A stretch of DNA of 64,000 nt from Streptomyces griseiscabiei (GTDB taxonomy: Bacteria; Actinomycetota; Actinomycetes; Streptomycetales; Streptomycetaceae). The notes beneath the pieces are model-generated. The model was given only the letters and a program-made list of their open reading frames with translations, had not been told where the DNA came from and made no database searches. The stretch is taken from positions 3,720,001-3,784,000 of the forward strand of contig NZ_JAGJBZ010000002.1 in NCBI RefSeq assembly GCF_020010925.1. The letters run 5' to 3'. The position numbers and the translations under genes were made by a program. Shown in pieces: positions 32,001-44,143 of the stretch (positions within the stretch are counted from its first letter, which is position 1; each line of letters starts with the position of its first letter).

Positions 32001-35000
32001 GCAGGCGGCGCGACGAACGCGCGACCGTGGACTCCTGGCGCTACCGGATCGACTGGCGGCCCCTCGCCGCCGCCCCGGCGGGCCGCACCGAAGCCGCCCC
32101 GACCGGTACCTGGCTGGTGGCGGTCACTGACGGCACGCAGGACGACCCGGCGCGGGACGCCGTGGTCCGGGCGCTGCGCGAGGCCGGCGCCGTCCCCGTG
32201 CCCGTCGTCCTGACCGAGGCCCACGCCGACCGGGCCACGCTGACCGCGCACCTGTCCGAGGCGGCCACCGGCCCCGTCCACGGCGTCCTCTCCCTCGTCG
32301 CCCTCGACGAGCGCCCCCACCCGGGCCACCCCCACCTTCCCCTCGGCCTCGCGCTCACCCTGACCCTCGTGCAGGCCCTGGGCGACGCGGGCGTCACCGC
32401 CCCGCTCTGGTGCGCCACCCGGGGAGCGGTCACGACGGGCCGCGACGACGCGGTGACCAGCCCCGGACAGCACATGGTCTGGGGCCTCGGCCGGTGTGCC
32501 GCGCTGGAGCACCCGCAGCGCTGGGGTGGTCTGGTCGACCTGCCCGGCACGCTCGACGAGCGGTCCGCCGCCCTGCTGTGCGGCGTCCTGGCCGGCCGGG
32601 ACGACGAGGACCAGGTCGCCGTACGCCGTTCCGGCGCGTACGGCCGGCGGCTGGTTCGCGCCCGGCCCGCCGACCCCGCCCGCGCGGACGCCTGGCAGCC
32701 GCGCGGCACGGTTCTGGTCACCGGCGGCACCGGCGGCGTGGGCGCGCACCTCGCCCGCCGGCTGGCCGAGAGCGGTGCCGAGCACCTCGTCCTGGTCGGC
32801 CGCCGGGGCGCCGACACCCCCGGCGCGGCCGACCTGGCCGCCGAGCTGACCGCGCTCGGCACCCGGGTCACCGTCGCCGCCTGCGACGTCGCCGACCGCG
32901 ACCGGCTCGCCGAACTGGTGGCCGGTATCGAACAGGACGGCTCCCGGATCAGGACCGTCATCCACGCCGCCGGCACGGGCCTGCTCGTGCCACTGTCCGA
33001 CACCGACCCCGACGAGTTCGCCGACATCCTCTACGCCAAGGTCGCCGGCGCGGAGAACCTCGACGCCGTCTTCGACCGGGACGACCTCGACTCCTTCGTC
33101 CTGTTCTCCTCCATCTCCGGCGTCTGGGGCAGCGCCGACCACGGCGCGTACGCCTCCGCCAACGCCCACCTCGACGCGCTCGCGGACCGGCGCCGCGCCC
33201 AAGGCCGCACCGCCACCTCCGTGGTGTGGGGCATCTGGGACCCCGAGGGCGGCGCGGGCATGGCCGCCAACCTCGTCGAGGAGCAGCTGCGCGGCCGGGG
33301 CATCCCCTTCATGGCCCCCCAGGTCGCGCTGACCGGGCTCCAGCAGGTCCTGACCGACGACGAGACCGTCGTCCTCGTCACCGCCGTCGACTGGGACCGC
33401 TTCGCACCCGTGTTCACCTCGGCCCGGCCCAGCCCGCTCATCGGCGACCTGCCCGAGGTCCGCCGCGCGCTCGCCGAGGAGACCGCACCCGCCCAGGACG
33501 GCGACGACACCGCCTCCTCGCTGCGCGACCGCATAGCGGACCTGCCCCCCGCCGACCGCGACCGCCTGCTCACCGACCTCGTACGCGGCCACGCGGCGGC
33601 CGTGCTCGGCCACGGCTCCGCCGACGCCATCGCCCCCGAACGCGCCTTCCGTGAACTGGGCTTCGACTCGCTGACCGCCGTGGAGATGCGCAACCGGCTC
33701 AACGCCGCCACCGGTCTGCGGCTCCCGCTCACCGTCCTCTTCGACTACGCCTCGGCCGACGCGCTCGCCCGGCATCTGCGCGTCGAACTCCTCGGCCCCG
33801 ACACGGCCGCTCCGACCGGACCGGCCGTGCCCGCGCACGTGCCCGCCGACGCCGACGACCCGATCGCCATCGTCGGCATGAGCTGCCGCTACCCCGGCGA
33901 CGTCCGCACCCCGGAGGACCTCTGGCGGCTCGTCGCCGAGGGCCGGGACGTCATCTCCGCACTGCCCGCCGACCGCGGCTGGGACCTGGACGGCCTCTAC
34001 GACACCGACCCCGACCGGCCCGGTACGACCTACAGCTCCGAAGGCGGATTCCTCTACGACGCCGGGCAGTTCGACCCCGCCTTCTTCGGGATCTCGCCGC
34101 GCGAGGCGCTGGCCATGGACCCGCAGCAGCGGCTGCTCCTGGAGACCTCCTGGGAGGCCCTGGAGCGGGCCGGCATCGACCCCGCCTCCCTGCGCGGCGG
34201 CCAGGTCGGCGTGTTCGCCGGCGCCGCCTACCAGGGCTACGGCGGCCTGAGCGACGTACCCGAGGAGGTCGAGGGACACCTCATCGCCGGTATCTCCACC
34301 AGCATCCTGTCCGGCCGGATCGCCTACACCCTCGGCCTCGAAGGACCGGCGGTCACCGTCGACACGGCCTGCTCGTCCTCGCTGGTCGCCGTGCACCTGG
34401 CGGCCCAGGCCCTGCGCTCCGGCGAGTGCTCCCTGGCGCTCGCGGGCGGTGTGACCGTCATGGGCACCCCGCTGTCCTTCACCGGCTTCAGCAGACAGCG
34501 GGGTCTCGCCGCGGACGGCCGCTGCAAGTCCTTCGGCGCCGCCGCCGACGGCTTCGGCATGGCCGAAGGCGTCGGACTGCTGCTCCTGGAGCGGCTGTCG
34601 GACGCCCGGCGCAACGGCCACCGTGTGCTCGCCCTCGTACGGGGCTCGGCCGTCAACCAGGACGGGGCCAGCAACGGGCTGACCGCCCCCAGCGGCCTGG
34701 CGCAGCAGCGGGTCATCCGCAGCGCGCTGGCCGGTGCGGGCGTGGCCCCGGCCGAGGTCGACGTCGTGGAGGCGCACGGGACGGGCACCCGGCTCGGTGA
34801 CCCGATCGAGGCGCAGGCGCTGCTCGCGACGTACGGTCAGGACCGCCCCGCGGACCGGCCGCTGCTGCTCGGCTCGCTGAAGTCCAACATCGGGCACAGC
34901 CAGGCCGCCGCGGGCGTCGCCGGGATCATCAAGATGGTCGAGGCGATGCGCCACGACATGCTGCCCCGCACCCTGCACGCCGAGGAGCCGACCCCCGACG

Positions 35001-38000
35001 TCGACTGGTCGGCGGGCGCCGTGGAACTCCTGTCGGAGCCCCGGCCGTGGATCCGCAACGGTCACCCGCGCCGCGCCGGCGTCTCCTCCTTCGGTCTCAG
35101 CGGCACCAACGCCCACGTGATCATCGAGGAGCCGTACGGCGAGGAGCCCGCGCCGGAGCCCGAGGGGGACGCACCCGCGACCGCCGTGCCGTGGCTGCTC
35201 TCCGGCCGGACCCCGGAGGCGCTGCGCGAGCAGGCCGCGCGGCTCCACACCCATCTGAGGGACCGTCCGGAACTGCGGCTCCACGACGTCGGCCTCACCC
35301 TCGCCACGTCCAGGTCCGCCTTCGAACACCGTGCCGTCGTCGTCGGCGCCGACCACACCACCCTGCTCACCGGCCTGGCCGCACTCGCCGCCGGACAGGA
35401 CGACCCCGCCGTGGTCCACGGCACCGCGGCCACCCCGGGCCGTACCGTCTTCGTCTTCCCCGGTCAGGGTTCGCAGTGGGCGGGCATGGCAGTGGGGCTG
35501 CTGGACTCGGTCCCGGTCTTCGCGGAGCGGGTGGCGCAGTGCGAGCGGGCGCTGTCGCCGTACGTGGACTGGTCGTTGACCGGTGTGCTGCGGGGAGAGC
35601 CCGACAGCCCGCCGCTCGACCGGGTCGACGTCGTCCAGCCGGTGCTGTTCTCGGTGATGGTGTCGCTGGCCGCGCTCTGGCGGTCCTGCGGTGTCGAGCC
35701 GTCGGCGGTGATCGGGCACAGCCAGGGGGAGATCGCCGCCGCAGTGGTGGCGGAGGCGCTGTCCCTGGACGACGGCGCCAGGATCGTCGCCCTGCGCAGC
35801 CGCATCCTGACCGCGCTGGTCGACCGGGGCGCGATGCTCTTCGTCGCCCTCCCCGGCGACCAGGTGCGCGAGCGGATGGCGCCCTGGGACGACCGGTTGT
35901 CCGTCGCCGCCGTCAACGGGCCCGCCGCCGTGACCGTCTCCGGCGACCCGGAGGCCCTGGAGGAGTTCGGCGACCGGCTGTCCGAGGACGGCGTCATGCG
36001 GTGGATGATCCCGGGCGTCACCTTCGCCGGGCACTCGCCCCAGGTGGACGGGTTGCGCCGAGAACTGCTGGACGCGCTCGCCGGGGTGACACCGCGCCGG
36101 ACCGACATCGCCTTCTACTCCACCGTCACCGGCGGCGCCCTCGACACCACCGCCCTGGACACCGAGTACTGGTACCGCAACCTCCGCGAACCCGTGGAGT
36201 TCCACCGCGCGGTCGCCGCGCTCATCGACGCCGGGCATGTCACCTTCGTCGAGGTCGGCCCGCACCCGGTGCTGGCGGTGTGGCTGGAGAGGAGCCTGGA
36301 GGCGGCCGAGGTCGCCGGGCTCGTCACGGGCACGCTGCACACCGACGACGGCGGCCCCGGCCGGTTCCTGACCGCGCTCGCCGGGCCGCACGTCCACGGT
36401 GTCCCGGTGGACTGGCGGGCGGTGTTCGCGGGCACCGACGCCCGCCCCGTCGAACTGCCCACCTACGCCTTCCAGCGCCGACGGTACTGGCTGGAGCCGA
36501 CGGCGGCGCCCGCTGCCGGGGACGGCGCTGCCCAGCCCGCCGACACGGCCTTCTGGGACGCCGTCGAACGGCACGACCTGCCCGCCGTCGCCGCCGCGCT
36601 GAACCTGCCGGACGAGGACACGACGGCCCGTGCCTCCCTCGACGGGGTGCTCCCCGCACTCGCCGACTGGCAGCGGGGCCGCCGCGGCCGTACCACGATC
36701 GACGGCTGGCGCTATCGCGTCACCTTCAAGGCCCTGCACCTCACCCCCGGCACCCCCGCCCTCACCGGTACCTGGTGGGTCGTCATACCGGCCGGCGCCG
36801 CCGCCCACCCCGTGGTCGCGGGCGCGCTGCGCGCCCTCGAACGGCACGGCGCCACCGCCGTACCCGTCGAGATCGCCGCCGACGGCACCGACCGGGCCGT
36901 CCTGGCCGCCAGGCTGGGCGCCGAGGCCGCCCCGGACGGCGGCGTGCTCTCGCTGCTCGCCCTCGCCGAGCAGCCGTACGCCGAGGGGACCGCCCTGCCG
37001 ACCGGGCTCGCCCTCACCACCCTCCTCCTCCAGGCACTCGGCGACGCCGGGATCAACGCCCCCCTGTGGTCCGCGACCTGCGGCGCGGTGTCCGTCGGAC
37101 GCTCCGACGCCCTCACCGCACCCGCCCAGGCGACCCTGTGGGGACTCGGCGCCGTGGCCGGCGTGGAGTATCCGGAACGCTGGGCCGGAATGCTCGACCT
37201 GCCCTCCGACCTGGACGAACGCGCCGGTGGCAGGCTGGCCGCCGTACTGGCGGGCCTCGACGGCGAGGACCAGATCGCGATCCGGCCCTCGGGCGTCTAC
37301 GGCCGCAGACTCGTCCGGGCCCGGCCGGCCGAGGAGACGACGGCGGACGCTTTCGCGCCCGACGGCACGGTACTGATCACCGGCGGCACCGGCGCCCTCG
37401 GTGCCCATGTCGCCCGCCGGCTCGCCCGCTCCGGTGCCCGGCACCTGCTGCTCACCGGACGCCGCGGCCCCGACACCCCCGGCGCGGCGGAACTGGTCGC
37501 CGAACTCGCCGGCCTGGGCGCCGAGACGACGGTCGCCGCCTGCGACGCCGCCGACCGGGACGCGCTCGCCGCCCTGCTCGCGGACATCCCCGAGGACCGC
37601 CCCCTGCGCACCGTCGTGCACGCCGCCGGCCTCCTGGACGACGGCGTCCTCGACACCCTCACCCCCGAGCGGGCCGCCGGGGTCCTGCGCCCCAAGATGG
37701 ACGCCGCCCTCAACCTGGACGCCCTCACCCGCGACCTGGACCTGACCGCGTTCGTCCTGTTCTCCTCGCTCGCCGGCACCCTCGGCGGCACCGGACAGGG
37801 CAGCTACGCCGCCGCCAACGCGTTCCTGGACGCCCTCGCCGAGCAGCGGCGCTCGCTCGGCCTGCCGGCCACCTCCGTGGCCTGGGGCCTGTGGGCGGGT
37901 GACAGCGCCGCCGACGCGGCCCGGGAACGGCTGGTGCGCAACGGACTGCCGCCGATGGACCCGGAGCTGGCGGTCACCGCCCTGGAAGAAGCCATGGGCC

Positions 38001-41000
38001 GGTCCGAGCCCAGGCTGGTGCTCTGCGACTTCGCCTGGGACCGCTTCGCGCCGGCCTACACCGCCCTGCGGCCCTGCGCGGCCCTGCGCGACCTGCCCGA
38101 CGCGCGTGACGTCCTGGCCGCCGGCGGTGCCGACGGGCAGGACACGGAGGCGGACTCCCTCGCCACCCGCCTCGCGGCCCTGTCCGCGCAGGAGCGGCAG
38201 GAGGAACTGACCCGCCTGGTCGCCACCGAGGTCGCCGCCGTCCTCGGCCACCCCGACCCCGACGGCATCGACCCCGGCCGGGTCTTCAAGGACCTCGGCT
38301 TCGACTCGCTCACCGCGGTCGACCTGCGCAACCGGCTCTCCGAGGCCACCGGACTGCGCCTGTCGGTCACCCTGGTCTTCGACCACCCCACCGTCACCGC
38401 CCTGGTGGACCACGTACGGACCGAACTCGGCGGTACGGCACCGGTACAGGCCTCCGTACCCGCGCCGGCGTCCTCACCCGTACAGACCGCGGTGGCCGAC
38501 GACGACGCCATCGCCGTCGTCGCGATGAGCTGCCGCTACCCCGGCGGCGTCACCACCCCGGAGGACCTGTGGCGGCTGGTGACGTCGGGCTCCGACGCCA
38601 TCACCGAGTTCCCCACCGGCCGGGGCTGGGACCTCGACGAGCTGTACGACCCCGACCCCGGGAAGCTCGGCCGGACGTACGCCCGCGAAGGCGGCTTCCT
38701 GCACGACGCGGACCACTTCGACCCGGCGTTCTTCGGGATCTCCCCGCGTGAGGCGCTGGCGATCGACCCGCAGCAGCGGCTGCTCCTGGAGATCTCCTGG
38801 GAGGCGTTCGAGCGGGCCGGCATCGACCCGGCGTCGCTGAAGGGCAGCCGGGCCGGGGTCTTCGTGGGCTCCAGCTACCGCGACTACGGCTCCCGCGTCC
38901 AGCAGCCCACCGAGGAGACCGAGGGCTACCTCGGCATCGGCAGCGCGGGCAGCGTCGCCTCCGGCCGGATCTCCTACACCTTCGGCCTCGAAGGACCGGC
39001 GGTCACCGTCGACACGGCCTGCTCGTCCTCGCTGGTCGCCGTGCACCTCGCGGCCCAGGCGCTGCGCTCCGGCGAGTGCTCGCTCGCCCTCGCCGGCGGA
39101 GTCACCGTGATGTCCACCCCCGACGCGTTCATCGAGTTCAGCCGGCAGCGCGGGCTCGCCGCCGACGGCCGCTGCAAGCCCTTCGCCGCCGCGGCCGACG
39201 GCACCGCCTGGGCCGAGGGCGCCGGCATGGTCGTCCTGGAACGGCTCTCCGACGCCCGGCGCAACGGCCATCCGGTGCTCGCCCTGGTGCGGGGCTCGGC
39301 GGTCAACCAGGACGGCGCCAGCAACGGTCTCACCGCCCCCAACGGCCCCTCCCAGCAGCGCGTCATCCGCCAGGCCCTCGCCTCCGCCGGGCTCGCCGGC
39401 GCGGATGTCGACGCGGTGGAGGCGCACGGGACGGGCACCCGGCTCGGTGACCCGATCGAGGCGCAGGCGCTGCTCGCGACGTACGGCCAGGACCGCCCCG
39501 CGGACCGGCCGCTGCTGCTCGGCTCGCTGAAGTCCAACATCGGGCACGCCCAGGCCGCCGCCGGTATCGCCGGCCTGCAGAAGATGGTGCTGGCCATGCG
39601 GCACGGAGTCCTGCCGCGCACCCTCCACGTCGACGCGCCGACCCCGTTCGTCGACTGGTCGGCGGGCGCCGTGTCGCTGCTCACCGAGGACACCCCCTGG
39701 CCCGACCAGGGGCGACCACGCCGGGCCGCGATCTCCTCCTTCGGCGTCAGCGGCACCAACGCGCACACGATCCTGGAACACGTCCCGGACGAGCACGCGC
39801 CGGACGGCGTGACGGCTCCGGCGGGCGCCGACGAGCGGCCCGCAGGGGAAGAGGCCGGGACCGGGGGCGACGGCGCCGCGGTGCCGTGGCTGCTGTCGGC
39901 GCGCAGCCGGGTCGCCCTGCGGGCCCAGGCCCAGCGGCTGCTGGAGCACGCCGACGCCCGTCCCGCCCTGCGTCCGGCCGACATCGCGCTCACGCTTGCC
40001 GCGGGCCGCGGCGCCTTCGAGCACCGGGGCGCCGTCGTGGGCGACAGCCGCGAGGCGCTGATCGGCGGCCTCAAGGCGCTCGCCACCGACGGCGGCGCGC
40101 CCGGCACCACCCAGGGCACGGCCGTGGCGGGCAGGACCGCGTTCCTCTTCGCCGGGCAGGGCAGCCAGCGCGCCGGAGCGGGCGCCGAACTGTACGCCCG
40201 CCACCCGGTCTTCGCGGACGCCTTCGACGCGATCTGCGCCGAACTGGACCCGCTGCTCGACCGGCCGCTGCGCGAGGTCGCCTTCGCCCTCGCCGGGTCG
40301 CCCGAGGCGGCCCTCCTGGACCGCACCGAGTACACCCAGCCGGCGCTCTTCGCGATCGAGGTCGCCCTCTTCCGCCTGGTCGAGCACTGGGGCGTGGTGC
40401 CGGACCTGCTGTTCGGGCACTCCATCGGCGAGCTGGCGGCCGCGCATGTGGCCGGGGTGCTGTCGGCGCCCGACGCCGCCGCGCTGGTCGCGGCCCGGGG
40501 CCGGCTGATGCAGGCCCTGCCCGAGGGCGGCGCCATGGTCGCGCTGACCGCCTCCGAGGAGGAGGCCGCCGGGCTGCTCGCCTCCCACGAGGGCCGCGTC
40601 GCGGTGGCCGCCGTCAACGGCCCGGCCTCCGTCGTCGTCTCCGGCGACGAGGACGCCGTCCTGGACGTCGCCGAACGGTGGCGCGAACGCGGCGGCAAGG
40701 CCCGGCGGCTCACCGTCAGCCACGCGTTCCACTCGCCGCACATGGACGGCATGCTCGACGAGTTCCGGCGGGTCGCCGAACGCCTGGACCTCCGGGCGCC
40801 GCGCATCCCCCTGGTCTCCGACGTCACCGGTGAACTGGCCACCCCCGAACAGCTGACATCGCCCGAGTACTGGGTGCGGCACGTCCGTGAGGCGGTCCGC
40901 TTCCACGACGGCATGCGGCGGCTCGCCGCCGAGGGCGCCGTCACCTACCTCGAACTCGGCCCCGACGGCTCACTGACCGCCCTGGGACGAGACTGCCTCA

Positions 41001-44000
41001 CCGAGGACCCGGCGGCCCCCACGGACCTCGCGGACCCGTCGGCCGCGGGCGCCCTGGTGCCGCTGCTGCGCAAGGACCGGCCGGAGTCCCGTGCCGTGAC
41101 CGACGCGCTCGCCCACCTCCACGTCCGGGGTACGGCGGTGGACTGGCCGACCGTGCTGGACGCCGGTGCCCCCGGCGGGCCCGGCAAGGTCGACCTGCCC
41201 ACCTACGCCTTCCAGCGCGAGCGCTACTGGCTGGAGGCCACCGCACCGGCCGGCGGCATGGCCGCCGCCGGACTCCTGTCGGCCGACCATCCGCTGCTGG
41301 GCGCGGCCGTCCCGCTCGCCGACACCGACGGAGTCCTGTTCACCAGCAGGCTGTCGGTACGCACCCACCCGTGGCTCGCCGACCACGGCGTCTACGGCAC
41401 CGCCCTCCTCCCGGCCACCGCCCTGCTCGAACTGGCGGTCCGGGCGGGCGACCAGGTCGGCTGCGGCCAGGTCGAGGAACTCACCCTGGAGGCACCGCTG
41501 GTGATCCCCGCGCGGGGCGCGGTGGTCCTCCAGCTCTCCGTCGGCGCGCCGGACGCCTCGGGCGCCCGGCCGGTCGGCGTCCACACCCGGCCCGAGGACA
41601 CCTCGTCCGCCGACCTGCCGTGGACCTGCCACGCCCGGGGGCTGCTGGTCCCCGCCGCCGAGGAGGCGGCACCCGCCCCGTCCGCGACATGGCCGCCGGC
41701 CGGCGCGGAGCCCGTGGAACTGGACGGGCTGTACGAGCGGTTCGCCGAAGGCGGGTTCGGATACGGGCCCGCGTTCCAGGGGCTGCGCGAGGTGTGGCGG
41801 CTCGAGGGCGAGGTGTTCGCGGAGGCGAGCCTGCCGTCCGAACAGCAGGCCGAGGCCGCGCGGTTCGGGCTGCACCCCGCGCTCCTCGACAGCGCCCTGC
41901 ACGCGCTGATCTTCGGCGTCCTCGAAGGGACCGACCAGGGGTGGCTGCCGTTCTCCTGGAACGGCATACGCCTGCACGCCTCCGGGGCCCGCGCCCTGCG
42001 CATCCGCCTGACCCCCGCGGGCAACAACGCGGTCTCCGTCCGGGCCACCGACACGTCCGGGCAACCGGTCGCCTCCATCCGGTCCCTGGTGCTCCGCCCG
42101 GTCTCCCCGGACCAGGTACGCGCCGCCCGGACCGCGCACCACGACGACCTGTACCGCCTCGAATGGCCCACACTGCCCCGGCCCGCCGACGCCGGCTCCG
42201 ACGGGTGGGCCGTCATCGGCGCCGAGGCACCCGACTGGGCGGCTCACGGCATCACCCGCTCCGCCATCGACCTCAAGGCGCTCTCCCGGGAGGTCACCGA
42301 GGGAGCCGCCCGGCCCACGGCCGTCCTCGCCCACGTCCCCGCCGCACCGGCGGGACAGGGCACGGCCGACGCCGTACGGCACGTCACCGGCCGGACCCTC
42401 ACCCTCGTACGGGAGTGGCTGGCCGACGACGCGTTCGCGGAGTCCAAGCTGGTGCTCGTCACCAGGGGCGGCGTCCCGGCCGGCGCCGACGGGGACGCGC
42501 CGGACCTGACCCACGCCGCCGCATGGGGGCTGGTGCGGTCCGCGCAGACCGAGAACCCCGGCCGTCTCGTCCTCGCCGACCTCGACGGGACGCAAGGCTC
42601 CCGGGACGCTCTCGCCGCCGCCGTCGCGTCCGGCGAACCCCAACTGGCGTTGCGCGAGGGCCGTGCGCACATCGCCCGGCTGGCCCGCGTACCCGCCGCC
42701 GAGCAGCCTGAGACACCCGACTGGGGACGCCCCGGCACGGTCCTGATCACCGGCGGCACCGGCGCCATCGGTTCCGTGCTCGCCCATCACCTGGTCGCCG
42801 AACACGGTGTGAGGCGCCTGCTGCTCACCAGCCGCCGGGGTCCCGCCGCCGAGGGCGCCGCCGACCTGGTCGTCGGACTCGCCGCACTCGGCGCCCACGC
42901 GGAGGTCGTGGCCTGCGACGTCGCCGACCGGGACGCACTGGCCCGGCTGCTCGGCTCGCTGCCCGAGGCCCACCCGCTGACCGCCGTCGTGCACGCGGCG
43001 GGGACCATCGCCGACGGGGTCGTGGACACGATGACGCCGGCCCGGCTGGACACCGCCCTGCGGCCCAAGGTCGACGCAGCCTGGAACCTCCACGAGCTGA
43101 CCGAGGGCATGGACCTGTCCGCGTTCGTGGTGTTCTCCTCCATCGCCGGGATCTTCGGCGGCATGGGCCAGGGCAACTACGCGGCGGCCAACGCCTTCCT
43201 GGACGCGCTCGCCCACCACCGCCGGGCGAACGGCCTGCCCGCCGCGTCGCTCGCCTGGGGCCTGTGGGCGAACAAGAGCGGCATGAGCGGAGGCCTCGAC
43301 GAGGCCGACTTCCGGCGCATCGCCCGCGGCGGCATCGTCGCCTTCTCCCCGGCCGAGGGCGCGGCCCTGTTCGACTCGGCCAACGCCACCGGCGAACCCG
43401 TCGTCCTGCCGCTGCGGCTGGACACCGGGGCCCTGGCCGCCCAGACCGGCACCGGCGGCGTTCCCGCGCTGCTGCGCGGACTCGTACGCCCGCCCGCCCG
43501 CCGTAGCGCGGCCGTCGGCGAGGTCGCCCCGGACGCGGCCGACACCCTGCGCCGCACCCTGGCCGGCCAGCCCGAGCAGCGGCGCGAACGGACCCTGCTC
43601 GACCTGGTGCGCGGGCACGCCGCCACCGTGCTCGGCTTCCCCGGCCCCGCCTCGGTGGACGCCGAACGCGGCCTGCTGGAACTGGGCTTCGACTCGCTGA
43701 CCGCGGTCGAACTGCGCAACCGGCTCGGCGCCGCCACCGGCCTCAGGCTGCCCGCCACCCTGCTCTTCGACCACCCCACCTCGGCGGCCATCGCCCGCCA
43801 ACTGTCCGTCGAACTCGCCCCCGACAGCGCCGCCACCGGCCTCGCCGCCGACGCCGCGGGCCTGGCCGAACTCGGCCTGCTGGAAGGCGCCCTGGACAAC
43901 GGCACGGCCGGGCCCGAACTGCTCGGCCGGCTCGAAGAACTGATCAGCAGGCTGCGCCCGGGAACCGGTGGCGCGGCGCGGGACCGCCTGGAGGAGCGGA

Positions 44001-44062
44001 TGGACACGGCCAGCGACGACGAGCTCTTCGAGTTCATCGACAACGAACTCGGTATGTCGTGA
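29051..44062 (+). CDS. conC: Modular PKS, modules 5-7 (ConC-type)
   Basis: A 5003-aa PKS subunit. ATG at 29051, 14 bp after the conB stop, with AGGAG at 29036-29040. The N-terminus ([21 protein letters not shown]) is a coiled-coil docking helix. M5: KS (Cys205), AT (Ser672, YASH 772-775, methylmalonyl), KR (Ser1354, Trp1359, His1364, Tyr1367; A2 pattern), ACP (Ser1540). M6: KS (Cys1774), AT (Ser2224, FAGH 2325-2328), KR (LDD, Ser2906/Tyr2919), ACP (Ser3086). M7: KS (Cys3324), AT (Ser3791, HAFH 3891-3894, malonyl), DH (His4112, Asp4280), KR (Ser4697/Tyr4710), ACP (Ser4882). The tail ([10 protein letters not shown] ... [11 protein letters not shown]) is a docking region. In the concanamycin scheme it installs C18 methyl/C19 OH, the C16 alkoxy unit/C17 lactone oxygen and the C14=C15 alkene. 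Methoxymalonyl use by AT6 is inferred from the motif and product fit. Confidence 0.9.
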   Translation: MPDEQKLLEYLRRATADLGQARQQLREEEDARHEPIAIVAMSCRYPGGADDPEQLWDLVSSGTDAISEWPADRGWDTAALYDPDPDRPGTSYTRHGGFLHRAGEFDAAFFGMSPREALATDPQQRLLLETSWETLERAGLDPAALKGSATGVFVGAMTNEYGDGSRDRSDVQGLLHTGTAGSVISGRISYTLGLEGPAVTVDTACSSSLVALHLAIRALRSGECSLALACGVTVMPHPDPFVAFSRQRALAPDGRCKAFAAGADGTSWSEGAGVLLLERLSDARRHGRRVLAVVRGSAVNQDGASNGLTAPNGPSQQRVIRAALADARLLPGDVDAVEAHGTGTRLGDPIEAQALLATYGQDREEPLWLGSLKSNIGHSSAAAGVGGVIKMVQAMRHGVLPRTLHVDAPSPQVDWSSGAVRLLTEERSWPTGPERPRRAAVSGFGVSGTNAHVILEEAPPAEDPAPAGTTEPDDTVRATEPHGDPMPLPLVPWVLSARSEEALTERARQLLPLVDLLDADPGLRAGAVARALATGRSAFEHRAVVVAGDPDGFRAGLTGLVTGGEAAGVVRGVAGPAGRTVFVFPGQGSQWTGMALGLLDSSPVFAARMAACERALAPHVDWSLAAVLRGDAGTPPLDRVDVVQPALWAVMVSLAALWRSAGVEPDAVLGHSQGEIAAAVVAGALSLEDGAKVVALRSQALTALAGRGGMASVPLPPEELADRLRQWDGRLFVAAANGPAATVLSGDTEAIDGVVAELQGADVRARRIPVDYASHSAHVEEIRERLLECLADIEPTTGQVPFFSTVDLSWQDSGALDAEYWYRNLRQTVRFEEATRTLLAQGFRFFVESSAHPVLTVGISQTAEAEECDAVAVGTLRRDQGGLDRFLLSLAEAHTGGLAPHWDTLLAGHPGDTVDLPTYPFQRRRYWLERPRAGAENTAGATDPADAAFWESVGGQDLPALTTTLGVRPEDPLTVVLPALADWRRRRDERATVDSWRYRIDWRPLAAAPAGRTEAAPTGTWLVAVTDGTQDDPARDAVVRALREAGAVPVPVVLTEAHADRATLTAHLSEAATGPVHGVLSLVALDERPHPGHPHLPLGLALTLTLVQALGDAGVTAPLWCATRGAVTTGRDDAVTSPGQHMVWGLGRCAALEHPQRWGGLVDLPGTLDERSAALLCGVLAGRDDEDQVAVRRSGAYGRRLVRARPADPARADAWQPRGTVLVTGGTGGVGAHLARRLAESGAEHLVLVGRRGADTPGAADLAAELTALGTRVTVAACDVADRDRLAELVAGIEQDGSRIRTVIHAAGTGLLVPLSDTDPDEFADILYAKVAGAENLDAVFDRDDLDSFVLFSSISGVWGSADHGAYASANAHLDALADRRRAQGRTATSVVWGIWDPEGGAGMAANLVEEQLRGRGIPFMAPQVALTGLQQVLTDDETVVLVTAVDWDRFAPVFTSARPSPLIGDLPEVRRALAEETAPAQDGDDTASSLRDRIADLPPADRDRLLTDLVRGHAAAVLGHGSADAIAPERAFRELGFDSLTAVEMRNRLNAATGLRLPLTVLFDYASADALARHLRVELLGPDTAAPTGPAVPAHVPADADDPIAIVGMSCRYPGDVRTPEDLWRLVAEGRDVISALPADRGWDLDGLYDTDPDRPGTTYSSEGGFLYDAGQFDPAFFGISPREALAMDPQQRLLLETSWEALERAGIDPASLRGGQVGVFAGAAYQGYGGLSDVPEEVEGHLIAGISTSILSGRIAYTLGLEGPAVTVDTACSSSLVAVHLAAQALRSGECSLALAGGVTVMGTPLSFTGFSRQRGLAADGRCKSFGAAADGFGMAEGVGLLLLERLSDARRNGHRVLALVRGSAVNQDGASNGLTAPSGLAQQRVIRSALAGAGVAPAEVDVVEAHGTGTRLGDPIEAQALLATYGQDRPADRPLLLGSLKSNIGHSQAAAGVAGIIKMVEAMRHDMLPRTLHAEEPTPDVDWSAGAVELLSEPRPWIRNGHPRRAGVSSFGLSGTNAHVIIEEPYGEEPAPEPEGDAPATAVPWLLSGRTPEALREQAARLHTHLRDRPELRLHDVGLTLATSRSAFEHRAVVVGADHTTLLTGLAALAAGQDDPAVVHGTAATPGRTVFVFPGQGSQWAGMAVGLLDSVPVFAERVAQCERALSPYVDWSLTGVLRGEPDSPPLDRVDVVQPVLFSVMVSLAALWRSCGVEPSAVIGHSQGEIAAAVVAEALSLDDGARIVALRSRILTALVDRGAMLFVALPGDQVRERMAPWDDRLSVAAVNGPAAVTVSGDPEALEEFGDRLSEDGVMRWMIPGVTFAGHSPQVDGLRRELLDALAGVTPRRTDIAFYSTVTGGALDTTALDTEYWYRNLREPVEFHRAVAALIDAGHVTFVEVGPHPVLAVWLERSLEAAEVAGLVTGTLHTDDGGPGRFLTALAGPHVHGVPVDWRAVFAGTDARPVELPTYAFQRRRYWLEPTAAPAAGDGAAQPADTAFWDAVERHDLPAVAAALNLPDEDTTARASLDGVLPALADWQRGRRGRTTIDGWRYRVTFKALHLTPGTPALTGTWWVVIPAGAAAHPVVAGALRALERHGATAVPVEIAADGTDRAVLAARLGAEAAPDGGVLSLLALAEQPYAEGTALPTGLALTTLLLQALGDAGINAPLWSATCGAVSVGRSDALTAPAQATLWGLGAVAGVEYPERWAGMLDLPSDLDERAGGRLAAVLAGLDGEDQIAIRPSGVYGRRLVRARPAEETTADAFAPDGTVLITGGTGALGAHVARRLARSGARHLLLTGRRGPDTPGAAELVAELAGLGAETTVAACDAADRDALAALLADIPEDRPLRTVVHAAGLLDDGVLDTLTPERAAGVLRPKMDAALNLDALTRDLDLTAFVLFSSLAGTLGGTGQGSYAAANAFLDALAEQRRSLGLPATSVAWGLWAGDSAADAARERLVRNGLPPMDPELAVTALEEAMGRSEPRLVLCDFAWDRFAPAYTALRPCAALRDLPDARDVLAAGGADGQDTEADSLATRLAALSAQERQEELTRLVATEVAAVLGHPDPDGIDPGRVFKDLGFDSLTAVDLRNRLSEATGLRLSVTLVFDHPTVTALVDHVRTELGGTAPVQASVPAPASSPVQTAVADDDAIAVVAMSCRYPGGVTTPEDLWRLVTSGSDAITEFPTGRGWDLDELYDPDPGKLGRTYAREGGFLHDADHFDPAFFGISPREALAIDPQQRLLLEISWEAFERAGIDPASLKGSRAGVFVGSSYRDYGSRVQQPTEETEGYLGIGSAGSVASGRISYTFGLEGPAVTVDTACSSSLVAVHLAAQALRSGECSLALAGGVTVMSTPDAFIEFSRQRGLAADGRCKPFAAAADGTAWAEGAGMVVLERLSDARRNGHPVLALVRGSAVNQDGASNGLTAPNGPSQQRVIRQALASAGLAGADVDAVEAHGTGTRLGDPIEAQALLATYGQDRPADRPLLLGSLKSNIGHAQAAAGIAGLQKMVLAMRHGVLPRTLHVDAPTPFVDWSAGAVSLLTEDTPWPDQGRPRRAAISSFGVSGTNAHTILEHVPDEHAPDGVTAPAGADERPAGEEAGTGGDGAAVPWLLSARSRVALRAQAQRLLEHADARPALRPADIALTLAAGRGAFEHRGAVVGDSREALIGGLKALATDGGAPGTTQGTAVAGRTAFLFAGQGSQRAGAGAELYARHPVFADAFDAICAELDPLLDRPLREVAFALAGSPEAALLDRTEYTQPALFAIEVALFRLVEHWGVVPDLLFGHSIGELAAAHVAGVLSAPDAAALVAARGRLMQALPEGGAMVALTASEEEAAGLLASHEGRVAVAAVNGPASVVVSGDEDAVLDVAERWRERGGKARRLTVSHAFHSPHMDGMLDEFRRVAERLDLRAPRIPLVSDVTGELATPEQLTSPEYWVRHVREAVRFHDGMRRLAAEGAVTYLELGPDGSLTALGRDCLTEDPAAPTDLADPSAAGALVPLLRKDRPESRAVTDALAHLHVRGTAVDWPTVLDAGAPGGPGKVDLPTYAFQRERYWLEATAPAGGMAAAGLLSADHPLLGAAVPLADTDGVLFTSRLSVRTHPWLADHGVYGTALLPATALLELAVRAGDQVGCGQVEELTLEAPLVIPARGAVVLQLSVGAPDASGARPVGVHTRPEDTSSADLPWTCHARGLLVPAAEEAAPAPSATWPPAGAEPVELDGLYERFAEGGFGYGPAFQGLREVWRLEGEVFAEASLPSEQQAEAARFGLHPALLDSALHALIFGVLEGTDQGWLPFSWNGIRLHASGARALRIRLTPAGNNAVSVRATDTSGQPVASIRSLVLRPVSPDQVRAARTAHHDDLYRLEWPTLPRPADAGSDGWAVIGAEAPDWAAHGITRSAIDLKALSREVTEGAARPTAVLAHVPAAPAGQGTADAVRHVTGRTLTLVREWLADDAFAESKLVLVTRGGVPAGADGDAPDLTHAAAWGLVRSAQTENPGRLVLADLDGTQGSRDALAAAVASGEPQLALREGRAHIARLARVPAAEQPETPDWGRPGTVLITGGTGAIGSVLAHHLVAEHGVRRLLLTSRRGPAAEGAADLVVGLAALGAHAEVVACDVADRDALARLLGSLPEAHPLTAVVHAAGTIADGVVDTMTPARLDTALRPKVDAAWNLHELTEGMDLSAFVVFSSIAGIFGGMGQGNYAAANAFLDALAHHRRANGLPAASLAWGLWANKSGMSGGLDEADFRRIARGGIVAFSPAEGAALFDSANATGEPVVLPLRLDTGALAAQTGTGGVPALLRGLVRPPARRSAAVGEVAPDAADTLRRTLAGQPEQRRERTLLDLVRGHAATVLGFPGPASVDAERGLLELGFDSLTAVELRNRLGAATGLRLPATLLFDHPTSAAIARQLSVELAPDSAATGLAADAAGLAELGLLEGALDNGTAGPELLGRLEELISRLRPGTGGAARDRLEERMDTASDDELFEFIDNELGMS
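29150..33800 (+). other. Module 5: KS-AT(methylmalonyl)-KR(A2)-ACP
   Basis: KS5 29153-30430 (Cys 29663; the usual MDPQQR reads TDPQQR); AT5 30785-31840 with GHSQGE (31058) and YASH (31364). KR5 32702-33470 has [11 protein letters not shown]: Trp marks A type, and His three residues before the catalytic Tyr (codon 33140) marks A2, which predicts an epimerised methyl and an L-hydroxyl. ACP5 about 33524-33800 (Ser 33668). Confidence 0.87.
33857..38435 (+). other. Module 6: KS-AT(unusual extender, FAGH)-KR(B1)-ACP
   Basis: KS6 33860-35135 (Cys 34370); AT6 35444-36490 with GHSQGE (Ser 35720), but the specificity stretch reads [11 protein letters not shown] (36014-36046) instead of YASH or HAFH. 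XAGH variants occur in ATs for larger or oxygenated extenders. The matching concanamycin carbon (C16) carries a methoxy group, so methoxymalonyl-ACP is the best guess. KR6 37364-38090 has LDD and LGGTGQGSY (B1). ACP6 about 38160-38435 (Ser 38306). Confidence 0.82.
38503..43830 (+). other. Module 7: KS-AT(malonyl)-DH-KR-ACP
   Basis: KS7 38504-39785 (Cys 39020); AT7 40136-41235 with GHSIGE (Ser 40421) and HAFH (40721), malonyl type. DH7 41276-42110 keeps HxxxGxxxxP ([10 protein letters not shown], His 41384-41386) and [10 protein letters not shown] (Asp 41888). KR7 42737-43500 has IAD where B-type KRs have LDD but keeps the Ser/Tyr/Asn set. ACP7 about 43545-43830 (Ser 43694). Expected: a double bond, C14=C15. 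Confidence 0.87.
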
Positions 44063-44143
44063 CCCCCCTGCCCCCCTCCGCGCGACGGCGGCTCCCCCTG
44101 CCCGGCCCCTCCCGCACGAAGGCCCCGAAGGTGACGGTGCACA
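44063..44143. other. 81-bp spacer between conC and conD
   Basis: A C-rich spacer between the TGA ending conC and the GTG of conD. It carries the GAAGGTG ribosome site just before the GTG at 44144. I see no terminator, so the operon probably reads through. Confidence 0.5.
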
